Assembly (NCBI GenBank): GCA_027489955.1
Contig: JAIXYZ010000004.1
Coordinates: 1-64,000, forward strand
Direction: 5' to 3'
DNA from: Hyphomicrobiales bacterium
Lineage (GTDB): Bacteria > Pseudomonadota > Alphaproteobacteria > Rhizobiales > Beijerinckiaceae
DNA length: 64,000 nt
In this document: positions 1 to 10,061 of the stretch, piece by piece
Numbering within the stretch: position 1 is the stretch's first letter
Layout of the letters: every line of letters starts with the position of its first letter
The notes under the pieces: model-generated
What the model was told of the DNA's origin: nothing
The model's database searches: none
What the model saw: the letters and a program-made list of their open reading frames with translations, nothing else
Translations under genes and position numbers: made by a program

Positions 1-3125
<3,125 letters not shown>

Positions 3126-3251
3126 CTGCAATGTCCTGAAAAATGGATCTGGTGACGCAACACCGACCTTTCTGGCGCAAAAACCGGCGTCTGACCAGTT
3201 GCCCGGCGGCCACACTGGCGACCCGAAACGCGAAATCGGTTGTTTCGCGCT

Positions 3252-3369
3252 AGGGTTGCATAACCCTGCGGTAGTGGCGCCCCCGTCGGGGACATGGTTC
3301 AGTTGCCCGCCGCGGTCGATTCGCCGGGCGGACCACTTTCTTGCCGGCGGGGCCGAGCCCCGGTTTTTT
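3252..3369 (+). promoter_or_regulatory. Possible structured leader or attenuator before the tail-collar gene
   Basis: Three hairpins lie in the 262-bp gap before the next plus-strand gene. One is a 6-bp perfect stem at 3252-3267 (AGGGTT gcat AACCCT). The second is a GCCCG/CGGGC pairing at about 3305-3329. The third is a terminator-like stem at 3348-3362 followed by six T. The last T is only 18 bp before the start codon at 3388, so transcription reaching the gene must pass it. I do not recognise a known riboswitch class. Confidence 0.4.
3348..3369 (+). terminator. Intrinsic terminator hairpin with T-tract
   Basis: Stem CGGGGC, loop CGA, stem GCCCCG (3348-3362), then G and TTTTTT to 3369. It is on the plus strand immediately before a plus-strand gene. 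It therefore either ends a short upstream transcript or acts as an attenuator. Confidence 0.65.
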
Positions 3370-3387
3370 CATTCAAGGATCATTGCC

Positions 3388-3978
3388 ATGGAAAGTTATA
3401 TCGGGACGATCATGGGCTGGGCCCCGAATTTCGCGCCGCGCGGCTGGGCCTTCTGCGCCGGACAGATCATTTCCATCCAGCAGTTCAGCGCCGTGTTCAG
3501 CCTCCTGGGCACCACGTATGGCGGCAACGGGGTGCAGACCTTCGGGCTTCCGAACCTGCAGGGCCGCGTCCCCATCGGCGCGGGCCAGAGTGCGGGGACG
3601 AGCTTCTACACCCAGGGCGAACTGGCCGGCACCGAGACGGTCACGCTCACCCAGGGCCAGATGCCGATGCACACGCACGCGGCCCAGCCGAGCCTGTCCA
3701 CGCAGATCTCCGCAACGACGTCCGCGGCGAGCGCCGCCGCGCCGTCCGGCACGGAGATCTTCGCCGCCACCACCGGGACGACGTCGGAGGGCGAGGCGGT
3801 GACGGTGAACGCCTATGCGCCGGCGACCGCCGCCAACACCACCCTTCAGGGCGGAGCGGTGACCGGCACCGTGGCGATCGGCATCGCCGGCGGAAGCCAG
3901 CCGGTTCCCATCATCCAGCCCTATCAGGCGATCCAGTGGATCATCTGCCTCGAGGGCATCTTCCCGCCGAGGCCGTGA
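3388..3978 (+). CDS. Phage tail collar / microcystin-dependent (Mdp-type) protein
   Basis: This 196-residue protein has the hallmark of the tail-collar (MdpB-like) family: GWAPNFAPRGWAFCAGQ at residues 10-26, then SLLGTTYGGNGVQTFGLP and NLQGRVPIG by about residue 70. The middle (about 100-170) is Ala/Thr/Gly-rich, and the end repeats the family pattern PYQAIQWIICLEGIFPP. Such domains occur in phage tail fibres and in free-standing bacterial proteins of unclear function. No phage structural genes are nearby, so this is probably a domesticated or surface-associated member. The start at 3388 is preceded by AAGGA. A terminator-like hairpin follows the gene. Confidence 0.9.
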   Translation: MESYIGTIMGWAPNFAPRGWAFCAGQIISIQQFSAVFSLLGTTYGGNGVQTFGLPNLQGRVPIGAGQSAGTSFYTQGELAGTETVTLTQGQMPMHTHAAQPSLSTQISATTSAASAAAPSGTEIFAATTGTTSEGEAVTVNAYAPATAANTTLQGGAVTGTVAIGIAGGSQPVPIIQPYQAIQWIICLEGIFPPRP

Positions 3979-3985
3979 AGACAGG

Positions 3986-4015
3986 AGGCCGCCGCCCTGT
4001 ACTGGACGGCGGCCT
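3986..4015 (+). terminator. Hairpin after the tail-collar gene
   Basis: Perfect 9-bp stem AGGCCGCCG / CGGCGGCCT with a 12-base loop, starting 7 bp after the stop codon. Only a short pyrimidine run follows, so it is a weak intrinsic terminator candidate. Confidence 0.5.
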
Positions 4016-4038
4016 TCCCGTTCCCGGGACCTGGACGC

Positions 4039-4530
4039 ATGCGTGACCAAGCCATTCTCCCGCCGCGGCAGGAGCCGGCCAGCGATGGCCGGGATGCGCC
4101 GTCCTTGGCCGAGACCGAGGCCTGCGGCATGGTGCACGAGCGGGTCCTGGGCGACGGCATTGGCCCGAGGCGGCCGCCGATCTGCGGCCGTGGACGGCGC
4201 ACGGCGAACCTTGCCTGCGCGCACACGACGGCGCGCCTGGTGCTGCGCGACCTGCTGCTTGGGCTGGCGCAGGGAGCCGGCCCCGAGCGCGAAACCTGCC
4301 GGGACGCGCTCGCGCGGCTGTCCATGATCGACCTTGCGATCGGAGAACTCGACCACCGGCGCCATGCCGCCGAGACCGCGCTGTGGGAGGCCGCCGATCC
4401 CGCCGCAGCGGAGGCCGCCCGGGGCGCCATCGCACAGACCGTCAGCGAGCACCTGCGGCTCGCGGACGAGCTGAACGACATCCGCAGCAGGGCCCTCGCG
4501 GCATGGCGTCAGTTGAAGACCACCTCGTAG
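4039..4530 (+). CDS. Hypothetical protein, helical C-terminal half
   Basis: This 163-residue frame has no family I recognise. The N-terminal third is Pro/Arg/Gly-rich and poorly ordered. Residues about 70-155 look like two or three amphipathic helices (SMIDLAIGELDHRRHAAETA, then AQTVSEHLRLADELNDI), reminiscent of small helical-bundle proteins. It lies between the tail-collar gene and a convergent DUF6916-like gene, overlapping the latter's end by 22 bp. In DNA this GC-rich, spurious frames are common, so it may not be expressed. The helical half is the main argument for it. Confidence 0.45.
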   Translation: MRDQAILPPRQEPASDGRDAPSLAETEACGMVHERVLGDGIGPRRPPICGRGRRTANLACAHTTARLVLRDLLLGLAQGAGPERETCRDALARLSMIDLAIGELDHRRHAAETALWEAADPAAAEAARGAIAQTVSEHLRLADELNDIRSRALAAWRQLKTTS

Positions 4531-4829
4531 AAGCGCACCTCGCGCGTGCGGTCGAGGTCGGCGGCGGGCGGCACGACGGGGTTGATGAGCACGCCCTCCA
4601 TCAGGCCGAGGCGCGGATGGACGATGTTGTAGACCCTGGCGCCGAGGGGCGGGTCCTTCGGCGCGACGAACAGGATGGCGAAGGCATGGCGGCCGATGCG
4701 GGAGGCGGGCGAATAGGGGGACAGGCGCACGTCGAGCAACGTCACCTCGACCCGCCCGCCGGGCCCCTGGAGGTCGAAGGGGCGCCCCTTCAGGTCCTTG
4801 AAATCGTCATAGGTGAGCTGTCCGAGCAC
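4509..4829 (-). CDS. Small DUF6916-like protein
   Basis: This 106-residue protein begins LGQLTYDDFKDLKGRPFDL and continues with alternating hydrophobic strands (VEVTLLDVRLSPYSP, HAFAILFVAPKDPPLGARVY, ending REVRFYEVVFN). The pattern resembles the DUF6916 family of short beta proteins, which I recall near tail-collar and surface-protein genes. Its function is unknown. I chose the GTG at 4829 because GGAG lies 7 bp upstream. A longer frame extends to 5327 but looks like antisense of the adaptor gene. It has no signal peptide or membrane segment. Confidence 0.7.
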   Translation of the reverse strand: MLGQLTYDDFKDLKGRPFDLQGPGGRVEVTLLDVRLSPYSPASRIGRHAFAILFVAPKDPPLGARVYNIVHPRLGLMEGVLINPVVPPAADLDRTREVRFYEVVFN

Positions 4830-4982
4830 GAGCAATCTCCGGTATCGGGCAATGGTGCGGCCGGCCTTGGCCGGGTCCGCCGATTGAAATGCAGTCGGGC
4901 GACGCCTACAGGTTCCAGAGGCGGCGGTCAGGCGCAAGAGCGTCCGGACAATCCGCCCACAGCCAGCCGGATCGGGGGCGGT

Positions 4983-5804
4983 ATGGCACGGATATGGCAG
5001 CGGACGGCGCGTGGCGCCCTCGCGCGGCGCGGCAGACACGGGCGCGCGATCGGGGCGGCGCTGCTGCTGCTCGCGGCCGCGCCGGCGGCGGCGCAGGAGC
5101 GCGGCTGGCCCGCGCAGCCGGACGGCGACCGGGACAGGGCCGCGCGCGGTCTCCTGAAAGCCCGCTCGCAGGCTATCCTGTCGAGCGAGATCGCCGGGCG
5201 CGTGCTGGACATGCCGGTCGCCGAAGGGGGCCGGTTCGCCAGGGGCGCGCTGCTCGTGCGGATCGATTGCGCGGCCTATGACGCTCAGCTCGCGGCAGCC
5301 CGCGCCGCCGAGACGGCCGCGCGCCATCAGCTCGACCAGAAGACCGAATTGCTGCGCCTGCGCTCGGCGGGAACGTTCGATGTCGGCCTCGCCGAGGCGC
5401 GGCTGGACGAAGCCAGGGCGCAGACGCGCCTGGCGGAGGTGGCCACGGGCCGCTGCCAGATCCTCGCGCCGTTCGACGGAGCCGTGGTGGAACGGCGCGT
5501 CAGCATCGGCGAGAGCGTGGTGGCGGGAACCGCGGCGATCGAGATCGTCGACCAGGGCGATTTCGAAATCCGCATCCTCGCGCCGTCCGCCTGGCTCGCC
5601 TGGATGCGGCCGCAGGCCCGGTTCTCCTTCCAGGTCGACGAGACCGGGGAGGCGCTGCCGGGGCGGATCGAGGCCATCGGCGCCAGGATCGACGCGGCGA
5701 GCCAGACGATCCTGCTGGTGGGCCGGCTCGACCGGTCGAGCCCGCGCCTGGTGGCGGGAATGAGCGGCACGGCGCGCTTCGATCCGGCCGGTCCGGCGCC
5801 ATGA
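4983..5804 (+). CDS. HlyD/RND-type periplasmic adaptor protein
   Basis: This 273-residue protein has a signal peptide (Arg-rich start, hydrophobic core AIGAALLLLAAAPAAAQ, predicted cut near residue 38). A split biotinyl-lipoyl-like half (SEIAGRVLDMPVAEGGRFARG, about 65-85) follows, then a short coiled coil (about 95-155), the second half (ILAPFDGAVVERRVSIGE) and a beta-barrel domain. This is the build of membrane-fusion proteins that link an inner-membrane pump to an outer-membrane channel. It is short for the family. Its stop overlaps the next start (ATGA at 5801), so the three genes 4983-9267 form one operon. No ABC or RND pump and no TolC homologue is in the window. Confidence 0.85.
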   Translation: MARIWQRTARGALARRGRHGRAIGAALLLLAAAPAAAQERGWPAQPDGDRDRAARGLLKARSQAILSSEIAGRVLDMPVAEGGRFARGALLVRIDCAAYDAQLAAARAAETAARHQLDQKTELLRLRSAGTFDVGLAEARLDEARAQTRLAEVATGRCQILAPFDGAVVERRVSIGESVVAGTAAIEIVDQGDFEIRILAPSAWLAWMRPQARFSFQVDETGEALPGRIEAIGARIDAASQTILLVGRLDRSSPRLVAGMSGTARFDPAGPAP

Positions 5805-7159
5805 CCGGCGTCACGCAGGCGGGGGCACCCGCCGCCGATCCGCGGGCGCAGCGCTTCGCCGCCTTTCTCGAGCTGGAGCGCGCCGCCCGGGCCGCCGAGA
5901 CGCGCGCCGCGCTCGGATACCTCATCGTCAACGATACCGGGCGCCTGACGCCGGTCCGGGTCGCGGCGCTCGTCGACCTCACCGGGCCGACACGGCTGCT
6001 GGCGGCCACGGGCGTTTCCCTGGTCGACCGAGCCGCGCCGTTCACGCTGGCGGTCGAGCGCATCGCCTCGCGGCTGGACGCGTCGGGCCGGTCGGGCCGC
6101 AGCGCCGCCCTGACGCGCGAGGATTTCTCCGCCGAGGACGTCGCCGACTGGAACGCGCTGCTTCCGGCGCATCTGGCGTGGACGCCGCTGAAGGATCGCG
6201 GCCGGGTCACCGGCGGCGTGCTCTATGGCCGCGACGCGGCGTTCGGGGCGGGGGACCTCCTGCTGCTCGACCAGATCGCCGATGCCTTCGGCCACGCGGA
6301 CGCCGCGCTTGCCGTCCGGCGCCGCCGGCCATGGCGGTTGAAGCGACGCGGGCGCTGGATCGCGGCGGCGGCCATCGCCGCCGCCCTCGCGCTCGCCCTC
6401 GTCCCGGTGAACCAGACGGCGCTGGCACCGGCGGAGATCGTGGCGGCCGAACCTGCCCTCGTGGCCGCTCCGGCGGACGGCGTTCTCAACGGGTTCGAGG
6501 TTTCGCCGGGCGAGGTCGTCGCCGCCGGCCAGGTGCTCTTCCGCCTGGACGACACGGCTGCCCGGGCGCAGCGCGACGTTGCGGAACGCAGCCTGGCCGT
6601 GGCGGAAGCGGAACTGCGCCGGGCGATCCAGGGATCGTTCTCCGACCGCGAGGCGAATGCCCAGCGCGATGCGCTGCGCGCCCAGGTCGACCTCAAGCGC
6701 GCCGAGCTCGCCTATGCGCGCGATCTGCTGGAACGGCTCGCGATCCGCGCGCCCCGCGCCGGGACGGTGGTTCTCGCCGATCCGCGCCGCTTCCTCGGCA
6801 AGCCCCTGCGCACGGGCGAGCGCGTGCTGGAGATCGCCGATCCAGCCCGGGTGGAAATCCGTGCCGACGTGCCGGTCGGGCAGATCATCGCGCTGAAGGC
6901 CGGCGCCCGCACCATGCTGTTCCTCGACATCGACCCGCTGCATCCCGTCCCGGCCCGGCTCGTCTCCGCCTCCTACGAGGCCGAGGCGATGGCCGGGGGC
7001 ATGCTGGCCTACCGCGCCGTTGCGGCGCTGGACGAGGGGGCACAGCCGCCGCGCATCGGGCTGAGGGGCACCGCCCGGATCGAGGGCGCCCCCGTCTCCC
7101 TGGGGTTCTACCTGTTCGGGCGGCCGCTCTCCGGGCTGCGCCAGTTCCTGGGCCGATGA
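5801..7159 (+). CDS. HlyD-family adaptor with N-terminal cytoplasmic domain
   Basis: This 452-residue protein has residues 1-185 with no signal peptide; they resemble a regulatory GAF-like domain (GYLIVNDTGRLTPVRVAALVDL, VTGGVLYGRDAAFGAGDLLL). One transmembrane segment (about 190-207, IAAAAIAAALALALVPV) follows an Arg-rich stretch. The rest is a membrane-fusion protein: lipoyl halves around VAAPADGVLNGFEVSPGE and IRAPRAGTVVLADPR flank a short coiled coil, then a barrel domain. The layout implies an inner-membrane adaptor with a cytoplasmic head. The stop at 7157-7159 abuts the next start. It is the middle gene of the export operon. Confidence 0.85.
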   Translation: MTGVTQAGAPAADPRAQRFAAFLELERAARAAETRAALGYLIVNDTGRLTPVRVAALVDLTGPTRLLAATGVSLVDRAAPFTLAVERIASRLDASGRSGRSAALTREDFSAEDVADWNALLPAHLAWTPLKDRGRVTGGVLYGRDAAFGAGDLLLLDQIADAFGHADAALAVRRRRPWRLKRRGRWIAAAAIAAALALALVPVNQTALAPAEIVAAEPALVAAPADGVLNGFEVSPGEVVAAGQVLFRLDDTAARAQRDVAERSLAVAEAELRRAIQGSFSDREANAQRDALRAQVDLKRAELAYARDLLERLAIRAPRAGTVVLADPRRFLGKPLRTGERVLEIADPARVEIRADVPVGQIIALKAGARTMLFLDIDPLHPVPARLVSASYEAEAMAGGMLAYRAVAALDEGAQPPRIGLRGTARIEGAPVSLGFYLFGRPLSGLRQFLGR

Positions 7160-9267
7160 TGGCGCAGCCCCTGCCCGCGCTGAGGAACGACCTCGTCATC
7201 GCCGCAGGCCCGGCCGCGCGGGACGGGGCGCCGACGTGGACGCTGGTCGATCCGATCCGCAACCGCTATTTCGCGCTGGAAGACGCGGCCGTCCGGCTGC
7301 TCAGGGGCTGGCATCTGGGCCTGCCCGACGCCGTGCTCGCGGCGGCGCGGCGCGAGGGTGCGCAGGTCGGGCCGGACGACGTGACCGAGCTTGCCCGCTT
7401 CCTGGAAGCGAACGATCTCCTCTCGGCCGAAGGCGACGCCGCCCGCCGCGCGCTCGCCGGGCGGGCGGAACGGGCGCGGGCGGGCTCGCTCCATGCGGTC
7501 CTGCAGCGGCTGCTCTTCGTGCGCGTGCCTCTCCTCCGGCCGGATCGCGCGCTCACGCGCGTGTGGCCGTTCATCCGGCCGCTCGCCCACAGGGGCACCG
7601 CCGTCGCCATCGCGGCAGCGGGATGCGCGGGGCTGTTCCTGGCGATGCGCGACTGGGACCGGTTCGCCGGGGAGGCGGCGAGCCTGGTGAGCCCGGGCGG
7701 GGCGACGGCATTCGCTGTTACGCTGCTTCTGGTGAAGGTGTTGCACGAGCTGGGCCACGCCTTCGCCGCCAAGGCGCAGGGCCTGCGCGTGCACACGATG
7801 GGCGTGACGTTCCTCGTCTTCGTGCCGGTGCTCTACACCGATGTCAGCGACGTGTGGCTCCTGCCCGACCGGCGACGGCGGCTCGCGGTCGGCGCGGCGG
7901 GCGTCGGCGTGGAGCTCGCCATCGCGTGCCTGGCGACGCTCGCCTGGTCGTTTCTGCCGCCCGGCTTTGCGCGCGACGCGGCCTTCCTGCTGGCGACGAC
8001 GACATGGGCGATGACCCTTCTGGTCAACCTCAACCCGCTCATGCGCTTTGACGGCTACTTCCTCCTGTCGGACCTCCTGCGGGTGCCGAACCTGCAGGCG
8101 CGGGCCTTCGCCTTCGGCCGGTGGCGGATGCGGCAGGCCCTGTTCGGATGGGCCGATCCGGCGCCGGAGCCCCTCGACCGGCCCGTCATGCGGGCCCTTC
8201 TGGCCTGGTGCTACGCCGCCTGGCTCTGGCGTCTCGTCGTCTTCGTCGGCATCGCGGTCGCGGTCTACCACCTCCTGCCCAAGGCCATCGGCCTGCCTCT
8301 CCTGGCGCTCGAGCTTGGGTGGTTCGTGGCCTGGCCGGTCATCGGCGAGATCGGCCGCTGGTGGGAGCGCCGGCGCGAGATGCGCCTCAACGCCCGTCTG
8401 GCATTGACGCTGACGGCACTGACGGGAGCGCTCGTTCTTCTCGCATTGCCCTGGCCGCTGGGCATCGGCGCGCCGGCCCGCAGCGAAGCCGCCCTGTCGG
8501 CCTCCATATTCCCGCCGACGGCCGCCCGGATCGCATCCGTCGCCGTGCGGGAGGGACAGACGGTGAAGGCGGGCGACGTGCTGATGCGGCTGGAATCGCC
8601 CGACCTCGACCACCGTGCCGGGCAGGCCGCACGCAGCATCGCGCTGGCGCAGTTGCAGCTTCAGCGCCTCGCCGGTGTGCCGGAGGGCGCCGCGCGCGCC
8701 GCGGTCATCGAGGAACGGCTCGCCGCCGATCTCGCCGCCTGGCGGGGATTTGCCGACCAGGCGCGGCGGCTGGCGGTGGTCGCACCCCATGACGGGATCG
8801 TCCGCGACCTGGCCCGCGGCCTTGCCGAGGGACGGTGGGTGTCCGGCGACACGCGGCTGATGCGTGTCGTGGGCGGCCCGATCCGGGTCGAGGCATATCT
8901 GGAAGGGCAGGATGCCCGCAGGCTCGCGCCGGGCATGAGGGGCCAGTTCGTGCCGGCGGACGGAGCGCAGGCCTCGCGGCCCGTTACGCTGCTCGCCATC
9001 GCCCCGGCGGCGTCGGAGACGATCGATATCGAGGCGCTGGCGTCGGTCCATGGCGGCCCCGTCCCGGCGGAGCGGGCACCCGACGGCCGGATCGTCCCGG
9101 CGCGCGCGGTCTGGAAGGCCAGCTTCGCGATGGGGGCCGGCGCCGGGGCGGGGGCGGATTTCTCCGCTCAGCCGGGCACGGTGCGGCTCTCGGCGGCGGG
9201 CGAGGCGCCGGTGGCGCGGCTGTGGCGGCGCATCGCCGCGATCATCGTGCGCGAAAGCGGCTTCTGA
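7159..9267 (+). CDS. M50-like membrane metalloprotease fused to HlyD adaptor
   Basis: This 702-residue fusion starts with a PqqD-like domain (residues about 15-75, TWTLVDPIRNRYFALED). A multi-pass membrane core of the M50/site-2-protease type follows, with zinc motif HELGH at residues 196-200 and the third ligand Asp298 in NPLMRFDGYF. Several more helices run to about 430. The last part is a periplasmic HlyD-type adaptor (IFPPTAARIASVAVREGQTVKAGD, then VVAPHDGIVRDLA). The zinc ligands are intact, so it could be an active protease or a peptide-handling transporter core. An alternative ATG lies one codon upstream (7156). It is the last gene of the operon. Confidence 0.88.
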   Translation: MAQPLPALRNDLVIAAGPAARDGAPTWTLVDPIRNRYFALEDAAVRLLRGWHLGLPDAVLAAARREGAQVGPDDVTELARFLEANDLLSAEGDAARRALAGRAERARAGSLHAVLQRLLFVRVPLLRPDRALTRVWPFIRPLAHRGTAVAIAAAGCAGLFLAMRDWDRFAGEAASLVSPGGATAFAVTLLLVKVLHELGHAFAAKAQGLRVHTMGVTFLVFVPVLYTDVSDVWLLPDRRRRLAVGAAGVGVELAIACLATLAWSFLPPGFARDAAFLLATTTWAMTLLVNLNPLMRFDGYFLLSDLLRVPNLQARAFAFGRWRMRQALFGWADPAPEPLDRPVMRALLAWCYAAWLWRLVVFVGIAVAVYHLLPKAIGLPLLALELGWFVAWPVIGEIGRWWERRREMRLNARLALTLTALTGALVLLALPWPLGIGAPARSEAALSASIFPPTAARIASVAVREGQTVKAGDVLMRLESPDLDHRAGQAARSIALAQLQLQRLAGVPEGAARAAVIEERLAADLAAWRGFADQARRLAVVAPHDGIVRDLARGLAEGRWVSGDTRLMRVVGGPIRVEAYLEGQDARRLAPGMRGQFVPADGAQASRPVTLLAIAPAASETIDIEALASVHGGPVPAERAPDGRIVPARAVWKASFAMGAGAGAGADFSAQPGTVRLSAAGEAPVARLWRRIAAIIVRESGF

Positions 9268-9317
9268 GCGATCCGACTGCCGGCCGGCCGGCGAGCGGAC
9301 CCGCGCACGACGAAACA

Positions 9318-9345
9318 CCCCGCGCGGGATAACCCACGCGCGGGG
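9318..9345. terminator. Shared hairpin between convergent genes
   Basis: Perfect 9-bp stem CCCCGCGCG / CGCGCGGGG with a 10-base loop, midway between the M50-HlyD gene and the convergent cold-shock gene. On the minus strand it is followed by TGTTTCG. It may serve both directions. Confidence 0.5.
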
Positions 9346-9399
9346 CGCTGAATTTCGTCGGAGGCGAAAAGGTCGAGAGGCCGCGACGACCTCCCGGAC

Positions 9400-9915
9400 T
9401 TACTCGGCCTGGAGGTTGCCCGCGGCCTGCTTGCCGGTCTTGCGATCGGTCTGCAGCTCGTAGGACACGCGCTGGCCCTCGTTGAGGCCGCGCAGGCCGG
9501 CCCGCTCCACCGCGGAGATGTGGACGAACACGTCCGGTCCGCCGCCATCCGGCTGGATGAAGCCGAAGCCCTTGGTGGAGTTGAACCACTTCACCGTGCC
9601 GCTGCCGGCCGGGCCACCGCCGCCGCCGCCCGAGGGGGCGCCGCCGCCATAAGAACGGCCGGCTCCGCCGCCGCCACCACCGCCGCGCGGGGCCGGAGCG
9701 CCGGCCGCGAGGACCTTGATGTTCGTGGCCGAGGCCTTGCCGGACCGGCGGTCCTGCTCGATCTCGAAGCTGACCGTGTCGCCCTCGTTCAGGCCCAGCA
9801 GGCCGGAGCGTTCCACGGCCGAGATGTGGACGAACACGTCCCCACCGCCGTCTTCGGGCGCGATGAAACCGAACCCTTTCGTCTCGTTAAACCACTTCAC
9901 GGTTCCAGTTGTCAT
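9400..9915 (-). CDS. Double cold-shock-domain protein
   Basis: This 171-residue protein has two cold-shock domains joined by a Gly-rich linker of about 35 residues. The first carries RNP1 KGFGFI (13-18) and RNP2 VFVHIS (27-32). The second repeats [15 protein letters not shown] and DVFVHIS in the C-terminal half. Such proteins bind single-stranded RNA or DNA as RNA chaperones; two-domain forms are typical of alphaproteobacteria. I chose the ATG at 9915 because the domain begins there ([10 protein letters not shown]) with GGAAGAG upstream. An upstream ATG at 9954 would add 13 unrelated residues. Confidence 0.95.
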   Translation of the reverse strand: MTTGTVKWFNETKGFGFIAPEDGGGDVFVHISAVERSGLLGLNEGDTVSFEIEQDRRSGKASATNIKVLAAGAPAPRGGGGGGGAGRSYGGGAPSGGGGGGPAGSGTVKWFNSTKGFGFIQPDGGGPDVFVHISAVERAGLRGLNEGQRVSYELQTDRKTGKQAAGNLQAE

Positions 9916-10061
9916 CGTCGCTCTTCCAAAGTGCTCCATAGGCCAGCAGAGCATTAAAGGTGAGCATCGTCATCGGCAAGGCCCATCGCGCGTCAAAAAC
10001 GCAGCAATCGGCACGATGTCGCAGGAGCCGCCCCCGAGCCCCGTCCGGACGCCCGGGGCCG

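Noticed and set aside
3388-3978. Prophage remnant suggested by the tail-collar domain
   Set aside because: No capsid, terminase, portal, integrase or lysis genes are nearby, and free-standing tail-collar (Mdp) proteins are common in non-phage settings.
5327-6943. 538-codon minus-strand open frame
   Set aside because: Antisense to the two adaptor genes, which have lipoyl-domain signatures and coupled starts.
7108-9318. 736-codon minus-strand open frame
   Set aside because: Antisense to the M50-HlyD gene, low-complexity His/Arg/Gln-rich product, no recognisable domain.
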